From Strigops habroptila (taxonomy: Eukaryota > Chordata > Aves > Psittaciformes > Psittacidae), in contig NC_044282.2 of assembly GCF_004027225.2 (NCBI RefSeq), forward strand, positions 58,360,397 to 58,424,396: a DNA stretch of 64,000 bases, in the 5' to 3' direction. Numbering within the stretch: position 1 is the stretch's first letter; every line of letters starts with the position of its first letter. The position numbers and the translations under genes are program-made. This document shows, one piece after another, positions 10,307-22,900 of the stretch. The notes beneath the pieces are model-generated. The model searched no databases. It saw only the letters and a list, made by a program, of their open reading frames with translations, and was not told the DNA's origin.

Positions 10307-13300
10307 CTACAGAGAAAAAAAAAAAAGTAAAACCCCAAATCCATTAATTTTTATTACACAAAGTTTGTGGTGTAATGTGGTACGTGAGCAAGATTCAAAA
10401 CTGTTACAAAGTCAAGCCTGCCACACAAAATGTTATTTTAGTTACCTAGTACAGTTGGATATTCTGAAACTGTGCAAATGAATATACGATGCTGCGTGGG
10501 CACCACTATCTTGCACTGGCATAGCTAGAAATATTCATAATTTTTACATGACAGGAAAGACTTTCCACTAGATTGGATGTCAATCAACCAGAGAACATAA
10601 ATATACCATGTGGCTTTTGCACACAGCCAGAAGATCTTAGGGCTAATATTCACAGCAAAATGTTAATGAACAAATATAAGCCATGAGTCCATATATCAGA
10701 AGAAGGCAATTGAGCCACTTGTTTGAACAAGGAAAGTTCTTTATTTTTTTAGGTGCCCAGCTATGCAGAGTTTCAACCTACCCCTAAGAAATTAAACCAA
10801 AGAAGAAAAATGAAAACACTCTTTTCTTTCCTTTTGCATGGTAGCAGTGCAAGACTAAGTTGTCTGAGTTCAGACCGAAAGCTCCACACACTGTTGAGTT
10901 ATTCCATGCAAGATGTGTTATTCTTTCATGAACTCACAAAGTAACGAGCTTGGCATATTCATTCCCAAACTGATACTAACAAAAAGGTAGCACAGCACTA
11001 CCATGCAGAGATGTGAGTTTGAATCCGATGGGCTTCATAATTACATTGATATGACATTGTGCCTGGGCTAATAAATCTTAACTCTTGTGAGGTCAATTGA
11101 GCCTATGAAAACATCAAGAGAATGTGATCTGGTGACTCCTGGTGACTATAATGCTCCTGGTACTAGATAGGCGGCAGCTAGACTGATCATTTATTTCAAT
11201 GCTATATTCTGTTGCACAACATAAATCAGCAAGACTTATTCTATCGCACCAAAGACTTCATATCATTCAGATATTCAGTCTTTAGCTTCTTTTCTCACAA
11301 TTGCATAAGGAAACCACTTGCATCAGGTAGAGGCAGGGATCTCACTCATACTAATAAATTCTTAAAATAAAGGGATATCTTTGGCCATTGTGGGGTTGTC
11401 TTGTCTTACATGCAGAAATAAGATCTTTCTGGGACTCCCCAGATAAGTGCTGCAACTGGAAACATAAAACCATTTCTAGCTCTAGAATTAAGCTTTATTA
11501 AAATACTACTGCATATCTTCGATTGTCAGACTGTACAATCACATGTGCCCCTTGGAATAAATATATTTGCCATTATTTTCAAAGTCCAAAGATGACAGTA
11601 CCCAGATACAATTATCCTTCCATGTCAATCTTATTCAATCCACTAAATCACTTCTATGCTTCTGAAAAGACAAATGCTAGCAATGCACTTTTAGGTAGCT
11701 CTGCCTGAAAACAGGACATTTCATGCAAATTTGATTGAATGTAAAAAAAAAAAAAAAGAGAAAATATATATAGCTAAGAAGTGAGAAACAAAGTTCTATT
11801 TGAAAAATACAGTCCAGATTTTTCATGTTTAGCCCTGGTGTTTCACTCCTCAGCAGAGCCTTCTTCCTGCCAGCTGATACATCTTTCAGGGCATAGCAGG
11901 TTTGAAAGTTTGTCTTTTCAGTTACTTTGATAAAAGTTTTTCTACCTTACCTGAGTTTACATTTTTAACTCTGATTTTGTAACAAAAAATTTCACTCTGC
12001 AGTAAGAAAATGCAGTTTACTGCAATACTATAAGATATAGTAGACATTTTAATAGCATATATACCTGGAAGATTGGACAGAGAGTTTAACATTTCTAGAT
12101 GGCAAAATTCTGAGTTCAGCTGTAATGGTGTATCCCAATACTGAAGTGAAATAAATTTAACACAAAAATAATTCAAATTACATTAGAAAAAAAGCATTTC
12201 CCATGATTGACCACCCTTTGCAAAATTAATTAATTAATTTGAAGAATGAAGCAAGTGAATCAAAGTGTTACTTTTTGTTCTGAGGAAATATGGGAATTAG
12301 ACTTTACTGGAGCCATTTCTCACCCACACAGGTAAGAGGTGTGCTTTCTAAGCTGAAGATACAATTTATTTTTAAAATTTTCCTCTAGAATTATTATAAG
12401 CAGATGTTTTCTCTTAACTATCACATTTGGTACAACTTATATATCAACTACATTAGCCTTTGTAGCACAGTGCCCAATCAATACTGACCAAGTGATTCTA
12501 TGGATAAAATCTCTAATACCAAAATTAATTGCTGCATACATTACCTTTGTCCAGACAAAATCCTGTATCTTAGGAAGAGAAGTAGGAGTGAGAGGCTCTC
12601 TTCACTCTAGAGTTGTATGTATACATATATATATATATGCCTTTCCTTATCAATATTTATTGCTGATAAATGACATCAGCTTTTGGGCTGCACATTTTAG
12701 AAGAAAGAACTTTTGTTAAGGAACAGGTGACTGAAAATGAACCAATCCAACTGCATTGTTCTGGCAAGAAAAGACAGAAGATAAAAGGCCTGTCCTTTTG
12801 CAGCACTTTCTCTTTGCCAAAATGCTTATAGTGTGACCAGCAAGCTGCAGTGCTGATGCTACGTTTGCAAAATGAAAGCTTAAGTTTAGGGACGGTTGCT
12901 TTGTAGTTGTCTTTTCTGGCTCTGGCAAAAGAGTGGAATAAATATTTTGAGGCAAAGACATAAGCCAGCACATGCACAGAATGACTTGCATGCTGGGCCA
13001 CACAGTGATGTTTCCTTCCAAGTGGTTTCTAAACTTCCATTTGCTAAACAAAATTTATATTGCATTATCTTACTGAGGCTAAAAGGCTGTGGTGCTAGGC
13101 TTTAGCGTACACGCAGTTCACCTAGTGTGTTGCTCAAAAGTAACCTACTTGAAGAATGACTACAAATGTGTACATTTTCTGCTTTTAGTCTGAAGAGATG
13201 CATGGAATGTGTTTGATTTTTTTCTCCAGTGCAGCATCACTCAGCTCAAGTTTCCTTTTTGCAGAATCTTTGCTTCCACTCATTTATAAGGTAATATCCC

Positions 13301-16300
13301 AAAGCCAACTTTGACAGATCTTCAAAGCTCAACTCTATTCTATTTAAAACAACCAGTCTTGCTTCTTTCCATGCTGTCTGTTGGCTTTCAGTGGGCATAA
13401 AACCTCTGAACATCTCCTTAGTGTTTTCTTGCAGTTCCCTTCCTCATCCTTGCCTTGGCTGTAATGCCTTGCACACTGAGCACCACTTTTGTCACTCTGG
13501 GTCAAGGTTGTATTACAGACACTGTAATACAACTCAAATAATGTCTTTGTTTCCTGTTTTCTGCAGTATTTCTGCAGCTATATGCTGTTGCCAGGAATTT
13601 AATATTGGATTATAATTCCTTTCTAACACAGATGCTTTTGTTCTTTATTTATATAGCGGGCAGCACTACGGGAACTTGCTTGTGATAAGGTCTCCCATAT
13701 CCTTCCATGTTCTGAGATAAGGGCAAAGGTGCTTTCTTATCTGAAGTGCTTGTGGCAACTTTGATGAGACCAGGGTTATCGCCATCAGAAAGCCTCATAA
13801 ACTGCCTACTGAAGCTGTTATAACTGCATCTCTATTGACTGTGAGGGGAGGCAGTCTACCATCTCCAGATATTCAGTGTCCTGGGAGATGGTTCAATTAT
13901 TTTACTCCATCCACTGTACTCAATAATTTTCATTAATTTGCTACAGTCTCCTGAGTTTTATTTGTATTGTTAAAATGAAATAATACCACTGCAAGTGTGC
14001 CACACCTGTTTAAATAGTGAAATCCATTCGTTCTATAAAGGATGTCTGTCAGATATGCTATAGTTCATGGTCTATGGGTAAAATAATTGAGAAGAAAACA
14101 AAGATTAATAAACTGACATCCGGGACCACGGTACAAAGAACAATTTATCACATCAATTCCCACTTCTTCATGTGGATTACCTGAATGGGTGGAGTAATTC
14201 AATTAAAAAAAAAAAAAATCCACAGGGTTCTGCACATTTTTTTTAAAGATTAATCTATGAAAATTTCTTTTAAAAAATGTCAGCTTGGGGGTCTGTGGAA
14301 GTTCTTCTTCCAGCCCTTATACAAACCTGGACAACAAGAATCTGATTTGAGCTTAAGCAGGAAAAGAAAAATTCCAGTTTCTTCAATTCTTCAGTTCCAC
14401 TGAAGTTAACAACAGCTTGACTAGTGCCTTTGATTAAAATTCATGCTGTTCTGTGTGGTTCAGGCTTTGCACAGATCTTTTTCTTAGCTGTACAAAGCAC
14501 CTTGCAGATTTGATTGTTTTAGCTAACTTTGTTTAGCAAAAAGGAACATTATTTTTTTTTTTCCACACAACCCAACTCACCTCCCACTCCAGATTGTTAT
14601 TAGGGAGATGACCAACGGGATAATAATTCAAACAGTTACTGTCAGATGGGGGTAGATGCCACACAAATAAAGGTAGTCTAGGCAAAGTTGTAGAGAAATG
14701 CAGAAACTAGGAGCCTTTGCTTTGAAGGCTTGTTGACTACCAAGATTGAGATGCTGGGCACAGATGACTTGCAAATTGGAAATTTTGGCTAGGGCATCAT
14801 TAAAATATCACGCCATTGTTTTTAAACTAGATGAAGTGTGTGTTCAGCCAGCATGGAAGCAGGTATAGCAAATCTACCCTCAGAGAAACACACTGTTCAA
14901 TGTCTGTCCTCAATTTTCAGAGAGCAATGCTACTCACCATGGATTTTTCTCCACCATCTCTCAGTCCAAGCAGATGTACTGATAAGATTGCTTCCCACTT
15001 TAGCACAGGTGCAGTCTTTAAGGGTTGGTATTTGCTTTCACTTTACAAAGGAGGCATTTTAAGCACCACTGCCTACAGGTGATTTTTCAGGTCTGTAGTC
15101 GGAGGCAGACCTGCAGACTAGCAGTATGACTGCTCCCTGTTTGCTGGGCTGTATTGACTTGACTTCTGAGTTTAAGCCTCTGCTGAACATGGCTTAATCA
15201 GATCTGCAGTGGTCAGGAACGAGAAGCAGCTGAGAAAGACCCAAACCATCTCCTACTAGCTAGATTTGGAAACAGACTTCTGCTCAATCCTGGGATTGCT
15301 TTGGTCTTGTCCTTCTAGTGGCTGCTACCGAGTTTAGTGTGCTTATAGACGTAATACAGTGTGTCTGACTTGTAAGTTTAAAACTTAATGTGAATAAACA
15401 TTGTTCAGGTTGTTTGCTTTCTGGCCAGTAGCAAGGAAATTCTCAGTAAGTGAGGTTATAGACTAAGCACACATATAATTGTGTCTGACTGTAGTTACCT
15501 GAGGCATTTCAATAACCACTCAGTTCTGCCACAGATTAATCATCTCATAAATAAATTTAATTGTTAAATATATTTGTATAGAGCCTACAAAATAGGAAGT
15601 TTCTGAATTTCCTGATCTCTTTCTTTGAAATAAAAAGGAAGATTTTAAAATTTCTGTGACTTTTAAACAGGAGTTCATTACTCTTACATTCTTCCATCGA
15701 GAAATCAGCACCCTAGAAACAGAGAACAGCAGAGGAAATGGTAAAGAGTACTGATTTTTTTTATTATTCTTTCTTTTCAAAGATAAAGGTCATCTTTGCA
15801 ATTAATAAAATAAGGAATAAAATTGTCAGCATAACCATGTAAGTAGCTCCCACTGCCTGCAAGGACTGGGCAGCTTAAATCCTTTAATTTCCCAATTTTT
15901 ATTTGTTTGATAAAATATCTGTTCTAAAGTACTAGTCTGATTCTTATTTAGAAATAATCTTTTTTAAAAGATGACAGCTTCACAACTGAATTCAAACTTA
16001 TAATAACCCTAGCATATTGTTACTTGAAAAAAAATTATTAATATAAAAACAAAGGAATATTTTTTTTTTTTACATGGTTACACATGAGTCTATCCTATTT
16101 GACTGATCTATCATTTTGGGGGTGGAAGTCATTTGCATGAGATCCAAAATGGATTAGCAAATGATTCAATGCCTAAAATCATACACTTTTCATATCAAAG
16201 CTCAATACGTGCATGTGTTCATGCTCTCTTTAGTCTTTGTTGAAATGTGGCAAAGCTGAACAGTGTGAAAATGTAGCATTGCTCTTTTTTAACATTATAC

Positions 16301-17165
16301 AGATTGGCACCTCAGCTACAGCTTAGATCTACTAATTTATTAGAAATATTTTCTAAATCTATACTATGGGACATCAAGGATCTGGCTCCAGAAAAGAAAT
16401 CTGGGGTAAAATTCATTCCAACTCCTGGGACAACTCAATAGTGAAAGCTTTTGCATTTGAGCTAATCTTTTTCATCTCCCTTTCTTATAAATAGTTAAAA
16501 GAATACTTTTAAAGTCACCTTTAGGAAGCAACATATCTAATGCATTTAAAGTGTTAGATTAGAATAAGAGAAACTATCAGATATAGGCCAATGAGACAGA
16601 TAAGCTACATCCTCTTCATTCACATTGCTTCCAGAAAATAAATAAACTAATGCCTGTTTTAAGTGAATGTTAACAATAATATGGAATGGTACAAAGAAAG
16701 TGAACACAGAAGATTTTTGTATGGAAACTTCATGTGAAACAACACTTTCTCTCCCACCCCCCAAGATGTCTTCCTCTGAGAGTCTGCTGTAACCAAACAA
16801 AACATAGTGCTGCCCAGCTGATGCTTTAGAGAAAATCCATTACTTGAAATAAATCTGGCCAACAAGAAACAAAGCAAGCAAATTCTCAGAATATATTGAT
16901 TTTTGGTATAGGTGATTTATTGAGCAGTTTTTATTTTGGTTTTTTAAGGAAATGGAAAATACATCCCTTCTAGCTAATAGTGAAAGACACAAAATCAAAG
17001 CAATACAGACTCCAAACTATCACAGATGTCTCAAATGTAATGATGATCTGGAGATATTTGTTTCTTACTCATGGATAAAAAGGGTTTTATCCATGAAGCT
17101 CAGCTTCAGCTTACATGGTTAATGACTTCAGCCATAACTATCTCTGTGTAAAATTCTTTCTGGTG
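10307..17165. other. Upstream flank of gene B and intergenic DNA
   Basis: Should hold the promoter and noncoding first exon of gene B. I could not place them: no convincing TATA box with a downstream donor was found. Simple-sequence pieces include an A-run at about 11742-11756 and a short AT dinucleotide run at about 12625-12638. Open frames are short and overlap on both strands. Confidence 0.5.
17069..17096. repeat. Perfect 12-bp inverted repeat, 4-nt loop
   Basis: TCATGGATAAAA at 17069-17080 and its exact reverse complement TTTTATCCATGA at 17085-17096, separated by AGGG. It could form a small hairpin. No poly-T tract or gene is placed to make it functional. Confidence 0.85.
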
Positions 17166-17366
17166 ATGGTGGTGAGGCGCTGGCACAGGTTGCCCAGAGA
17201 AGCTGTGGCTGCCCCATCCCTGGCAGTGTTCAAGGCCAGTCTGGATGAGACTTTAAGCAACCTGGTCTAGTGAAAGGTGCCCCTGCCCATGGCAGCGTGC
17301 TGGAACCAGGTGAGCCTTAAGGTCCCTTCCAACCCAAACCATTCTGTGATTCCATGATTCTATGAA
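17166..17366 (+). mobile_element. CR1 3' fragment
   Basis: Starts in the end of ORF2 (GGTGGTGAGGCGCTGG, then the block that reads RLPREAVAAPSLAVFK-like in related copies). It passes through the 3' UTR and ends with TTCTGTGATTCCATGATTC, the CR1 tail. Confidence 0.93.
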
Positions 17367-19763
17367 AACAGGCTATACGAACTGAAGTTTTTCATTAATG
17401 CCTTTTTGTTGGCTGCATGCATTTGTTGGGTAAAGGTGTTTCTCTAATCTAACAATAGTGACAACAATGTGGGGAGACTTTTGCCGTGAATTCTTTAAAA
17501 AAATGTCAGTCCTAAATTAATTCCATATATAACTATTTTAGCCTTCTCCTACACTTAGTAAATGAGAGGTATTGTAGATGACACAGAAAGAAGGTTGGTC
17601 TTCTTGTAACAGTGTCCAGCTAGTAATAAATATCTTGAAATTAGTGAGTCTGAAAAACATGTTAAAATGGACAAGAAAACAGGAAAATCTAGTTTGCAAG
17701 TCAGTGAGTCCTGCATGGACCATTCTATTGGACTGGCTGCAGTAAGCAAATGAGAAACATTTGGAGCAATGAAAAGAAGTATTAAGATAATCTCCATTTA
17801 AAATCACAGTATTCCAGCATGAAGAGTAATTTGGAAATAATATTGCTGATTAATTGCAGCGTGACTCATAATAATTACTGAACTAGCTGGATTTAGCCAT
17901 GGACAAGCTTGCTTGTGGAGCAGCTTCTCACCTTTTTTGTAATAGCAGAGAGGTTATAACACACTGAAATGGGAAACTACTTGATAAAAGATGAGTGTAA
18001 GCTACATAACCAGAAGGCATATTACATACTCATTCATAGCATATCTTTATTGAGAGGGCCTTACACACACCTTGCTGAAGCTCAGCCATTCCACAGCCTG
18101 ATATGCAGGAACCATAGGGCTATATGGAAGAAAAGGCAAGAGGGAATATTTGATTGAATGAAAAAGGACCTGATAAAAAGCGCTGTAAAGGGAGAAAGGG
18201 AGGCAGAGATTTCTGGTTTCTGCATTCTGTAATGTTTTTCCTTTTTAGAGACACATGGTGAGATAGAAAATGTACACACAGTCCAGGAAGTGGAACCTGG
18301 AACACTCTGTTCTGTAATGAACTGCAGAAAAATAATTGGTAAGAAAAAAATATTTCCTGGCTGAAACTGATACATGTCTTTTAGAAGTTTCTGTTATTGA
18401 AAAGTATCCAGTTATTCACACTGGTATCAATGATATCTAAGTATATGTGCTTACGTTAGTGATTTTCTACGATTAAGGCAGGGAAAAGCAAATATATACA
18501 TTTCTTCATAAATCAGTGCACAGACACTTTTGAAAGAAGTTATAAAATATAGTTGCATCTAACTAAAAGAGGGTACTAAAATGTAGATTTCTACATCTGA
18601 GCTAGTTATCCCAACAGAGGAAAGGAGATCTTCTAGGTTAGTGGAGATCGAAGTCTAAATGCAGCAGCCTATATGGAGGCACTTGGCACTATTTCACATA
18701 AAAGATGTCAAAAACACCTTTGCAGCTCTAAAGATGTTGCAAAGGATGTATGGAAGACCTGCACCCTTCCAAATTGTAGCTGGAGCCCTGGTAGGATACT
18801 ACGGGGCATCTCAGGAGGCTGTGGACTCCCAACTGAATCAAATGTTTAGATGAGACAATGAGTGGTGTCTTGGGAGACACTTCTCTCATACTAAGATGTC
18901 AACATTTCAGGAGGTTTATTGTGTTTCAAGCTCTATCATCTTAACTGATCTAGCACCTCCAAGGAGAGGAACCCAGAGTAGTTTTTTGGAAAAACTAACC
19001 TTGTACAATCAGGTGAATCTCCAGGTGAAAGTCAGGTGAGATCAGTAGCACTTAAGGCATCGTTTTCTAAGTGTGTACTCCTGTACCTTATATTTCATGA
19101 CTTTCAATATTGCTGTTAAGATTCCACATACCTTTCATAGTCTTTTAATAACTGGGGTAGAATTCAATTTCTATTAATACTGTATATATCTAGTATTAGT
19201 AGTATATCGTATAGCTGCCTTCATCTAAATTTAGTTCCCTTTATAGTCAGTGAAGTAAAACAGTCACTTTCGAAATGTGGTGTGCATTATCCTGAATACC
19301 TCAACCTAAAACAGACCACATGAATCTGGGGTTAAAACCATGCATTTTTCCTAAATAACAACAAAAGTCATTTGGAGTAATTGTAGATAGTCTGAATTAC
19401 AGATATTTCGTCCAGGAGAACTGAATCTTACCTCCTACTCTTCAAGAATGGAGTTTTATGAACTGGAAATATCTGTTATCTATAAGGCAGTTTAGTTTGG
19501 CTCAGATATCGTAAAATGAATTTGTAGAGAGGGGAAAAAAAATAAATCATGCAAACCTGAGCTTGCAGCAGCCAGATATTTATTTAGAAGCATTGTAAAT
19601 AGATACTCCCAGCCTTCTGTTTTCCTTGTGTGACTGATGTCTCGAATTACATCTATCCTAATAAATTCATTTTGCTCAGAACAGTTGTGTTCAGAGATGT
19701 GGGCCTGATGGATTTGTTTAACCTACTGTTCCAAATTCAAGTGCATAAAATTGAAAGAGGATA
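17367..19763. other. Intergenic, no gene supported
   Basis: A 64-codon plus-strand open frame at 18659-18853 has no splice or homology support that I can recognise. No repeats were recognised in this stretch. Confidence 0.5.
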
Positions 19764-19992
19764 GATTTAGATTAGATATAAGGAAGAAGTTCTTCACTAA
19801 GAGGGTGGTGAGACTCTGACACAAGTTGCCCAGAAAAGCTGTGGCTGCCCCATCCCTGGAAGTGTTCAAGGCCAGGCTGGAGAAGGCTTTGAGCAACCTG
19901 GTCTAGTGGAAGATGTCCCTGTCTATGGCAGGGGGTTGGAACTAGATGATCTTTAAGGTCCCTTCCAACCCAAACCATTCTGTGATTTACCA
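19764..19992 (+). mobile_element. CR1 3' fragment
   Basis: Begins TTTAGATTAGATATAAGGAA, the conserved end of CR1 ORF2, and ends CCAAACCATTCTGTGATT. It is 5'-truncated and shares its architecture with the copy at 17.2 kb. Confidence 0.93.
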
Positions 19993-22900
19993 TGTCTGGT
20001 TTAAGTTGCCATCTTTGTCCTGTGCTCTGACATTCTGCTGTATTTTATTTATATCAAACCTGGAACAAAGACTAGCTTTCTATTTGGTTTGACTAGCACA
20101 TGTCGACATGGTCAACCTTAATACAAAATATAGGAAGCAGGAATTAGTGAGGAGGAGGGGAAAGAAATGGGATGCAAAAGGATAACCTTGCAAAAGTAAG
20201 ATAGAGGTACACTCAAAGCAAGGTCACCCACAAAACAGAGCCATTTAAGGGCACCACAACTGTTCAATTCATACCCTGTATTTATGCTTTGTGGAGAAAG
20301 CCTGTCAGTAAGCTGCTCACATGCTTAGAACTAAATTCTGATCTGTTGTATCCATTGACAGTACAATCAGCAGCTAAACAAGCAATTTACTAATCAGTTC
20401 CTAGAACACCATACATGCTTTTCTTCTCATGTCCACTTCTGGCAATAAGAATTCACTGTAAAAAGTCCCTGGATATACAAAAAGAAATAACTGTGAAAAT
20501 AAATAGACACTAACCCTTTTCCTGTCCTCAGATCTTAAAAGCTTAATACCTTCTGCTAGTGTCTTCTATTTAAGATTTTGGGGAGGGGAATCCTGTCCCT
20601 CACTATATAGACATTTATGTGTTTTATTTAGTTTTTACAGTCACAGTTTGACACTGCAATTAACAGGTTAGGGTGTTGCCAATTACAGCCCCTTGTGCTC
20701 TGTTTCCTTAGTGCTTCACATCCATATTTCTCTTTGAGAATATATTATTATAATACAACCCTGGACAGCTTTCAATTTATTTGTGGTGAGAGAGGTTTGG
20801 CAATAGGATTGCTGTAAGCGTTTATATAGGTCTGTTACGAGAAGAGTCTCTATCCAGATCTGAAAAAATCTTCCAGCCAATTATTTTAAGCACTTTGTTA
20901 AAGAACCATCACATAATCTTCTGGAAAAAATGCACTGGATACAAAATATAGAGAATGTATATGACTGGTTTTTGGAAGCACTCAAGAGCAGCTATGGTAT
21001 TCCCAGGGTGGTGACTTTTTCAAACTTTTTGTTTCAAGTGCCATTTAAAGCATTTTGGTGAAACCTTAAAGCTTTGGCTAAATCTTAAAGCTTTCTGCTA
21101 CAGATGCTTTTGGATTTTTTTCTTTTTTCTAATTTGTCCTGTCATTTTTTAAAGATTTTGCAGGAGAAATGAAGGAGAAATATTGGTTTATGGATCATCT
21201 CTTTTTGAAAATAAGCACTACAGTGTACAGACCCCTAGAACTCTGTCTTTGATTATTATTATATTGTGTGTTGCGTTTTATTCTGACCATCAATTCACGT
21301 TGGTCTAGTTACTCCTTCCCCGTCAAAAGAGAAGAATAAATATATCCCTTAGTTCTAGTTACTCAGACTTCTTCCTACTATCTTTTTTCCGAACATTATC
21401 AGTCTCACAGTCACCTTGAGAAACTGAGAAAGGTCTTGACATATTGTGTGGGACAAATGTGTCCTCACAGAATTCCCATTGCCTGAAGTGTTGCTCAAGA
21501 TGGAGAAATGATGCTACTTGTATTATTACAGCTGTAAATTTCTAGTAGGAAAAAGCCTTGAAAATGTCAAATATCTGCAAGAAAGAATCTTCTTTCCTGC
21601 TTACTGCAACCGTCTAATATTTAAATTATCATGCAAATTACTTACCCCAGCATGAAGTTGGATAGCTGAATTCACACATTCCTGTTCTAAAAACCTGTGC
21701 TAGGAATTTCCAGAAAGTGCAGTATAGATGTTGTGTACTGAGTCATCATTTACATAATGATATATTATGAATTTATTTGGAATACTAGTATATCAACTTA
21801 GGACTTACTGATGGTGAAGAGAGGGAGCTAATTAACTTATAGGTCTTACTAACAGGAAAGCGATAAACACATCCCAGAACAAAACATGCCTTTTTTGATG
21901 TCTCATCCTTTTTAAAGCTTGCTATCCTCCAGTTCACATGCATATACTTTGTTATTCTGTTTCATCTTTTATTATCCCAGGTAACTTTTCCAGCTTAGTA
22001 GGCTCTTTTTCTGAATTCCAGTCCCATCCCCTGCGCAATGTGGAACCTCAACCAGGTTCACTTATAAAAAATCTTTTAGAATTGAACTGCCTGTTCAGCT
22101 GCACAAGTAAACAATGAAAATAGTGATTGGCTCACACACCATGGGAGCCCTCAGGGCCATACCTGATACCAATTATTCATGTCAAATTCAGATGTGAATT
22201 GAAACTTTCCTGAGTTTCTCCTGAGTATGTTTGCTTCCTGGAGATATAATCTAAACCACATTTTCTTTCTTACATGTAACGACTTATAAGTCAATATCAA
22301 AAGTCTGATCAAAGTAAATCTTGTTTACTGCTTTCAGTTTACTCATTTTGCCATTTATCCATTACAGCTGAGGGTTGATATTCCCCCTTTGGATGGGACT
22401 CTTGTAAGTTATGCAAACCAATGAAGATCCTTATTGATCAGTGAACACACTTTGAGGTAATAAGCAAAGCAGCCAGTAATCTCAAATACTAACCTAAGGA
22501 ACCAAAATAATCCATAATCCAACAAACAAAATAAGATATTAATATTGACTGCTATATAGATATGAAGGTGTTTATGTGCAACTATGAAACTATTAATTAT
22601 AGCTCTCGAATCAAATTTAAAATCTAAATCCTCTATTAAATTACAATTCCATAAATACTGTGACCCAATGCTGTTCCCCCCACAGCTAGATGTTGACCTG
22701 ATACAAAGTACAATGGGTTGTCCCATCCAATGGGGGACCTTCAACTGTCATGGTGGACTCAGATCCACGGGTTGGCATCACTGATGTCTGTAGGTGTCCA
22801 CGTTCTTGCTTCCAGAAGATACACTTACTATTGTTCTTTTATTCTTTAATTTCCATTTTCCTCAGTTTGAGCCCACCTTTTCACTGCCTGTGCACACCAT

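Noticed and set aside
12657-13051. Two overlapping minus-strand frames over 110 codons upstream of gene B, considered as 5' exons
   Set aside because: They are in different frames, show no CRISP similarity, and lack a usable donor leading to the gene B signal exon.
18659-18853. 64-codon plus-strand frame (MQQPIWRHLALFHIKD onward)
   Set aside because: It reads smoothly but has no recognisable motif, promoter or splice sites.
21646-21694. Mini-exon-like stretch on minus with a TTTTTAG acceptor and GTAAGT donor encoding QECVNSAIQLHAG
   Set aside because: It does not match any CRISP exon, and short stretches with splice-like ends are common by chance in 64 kb.
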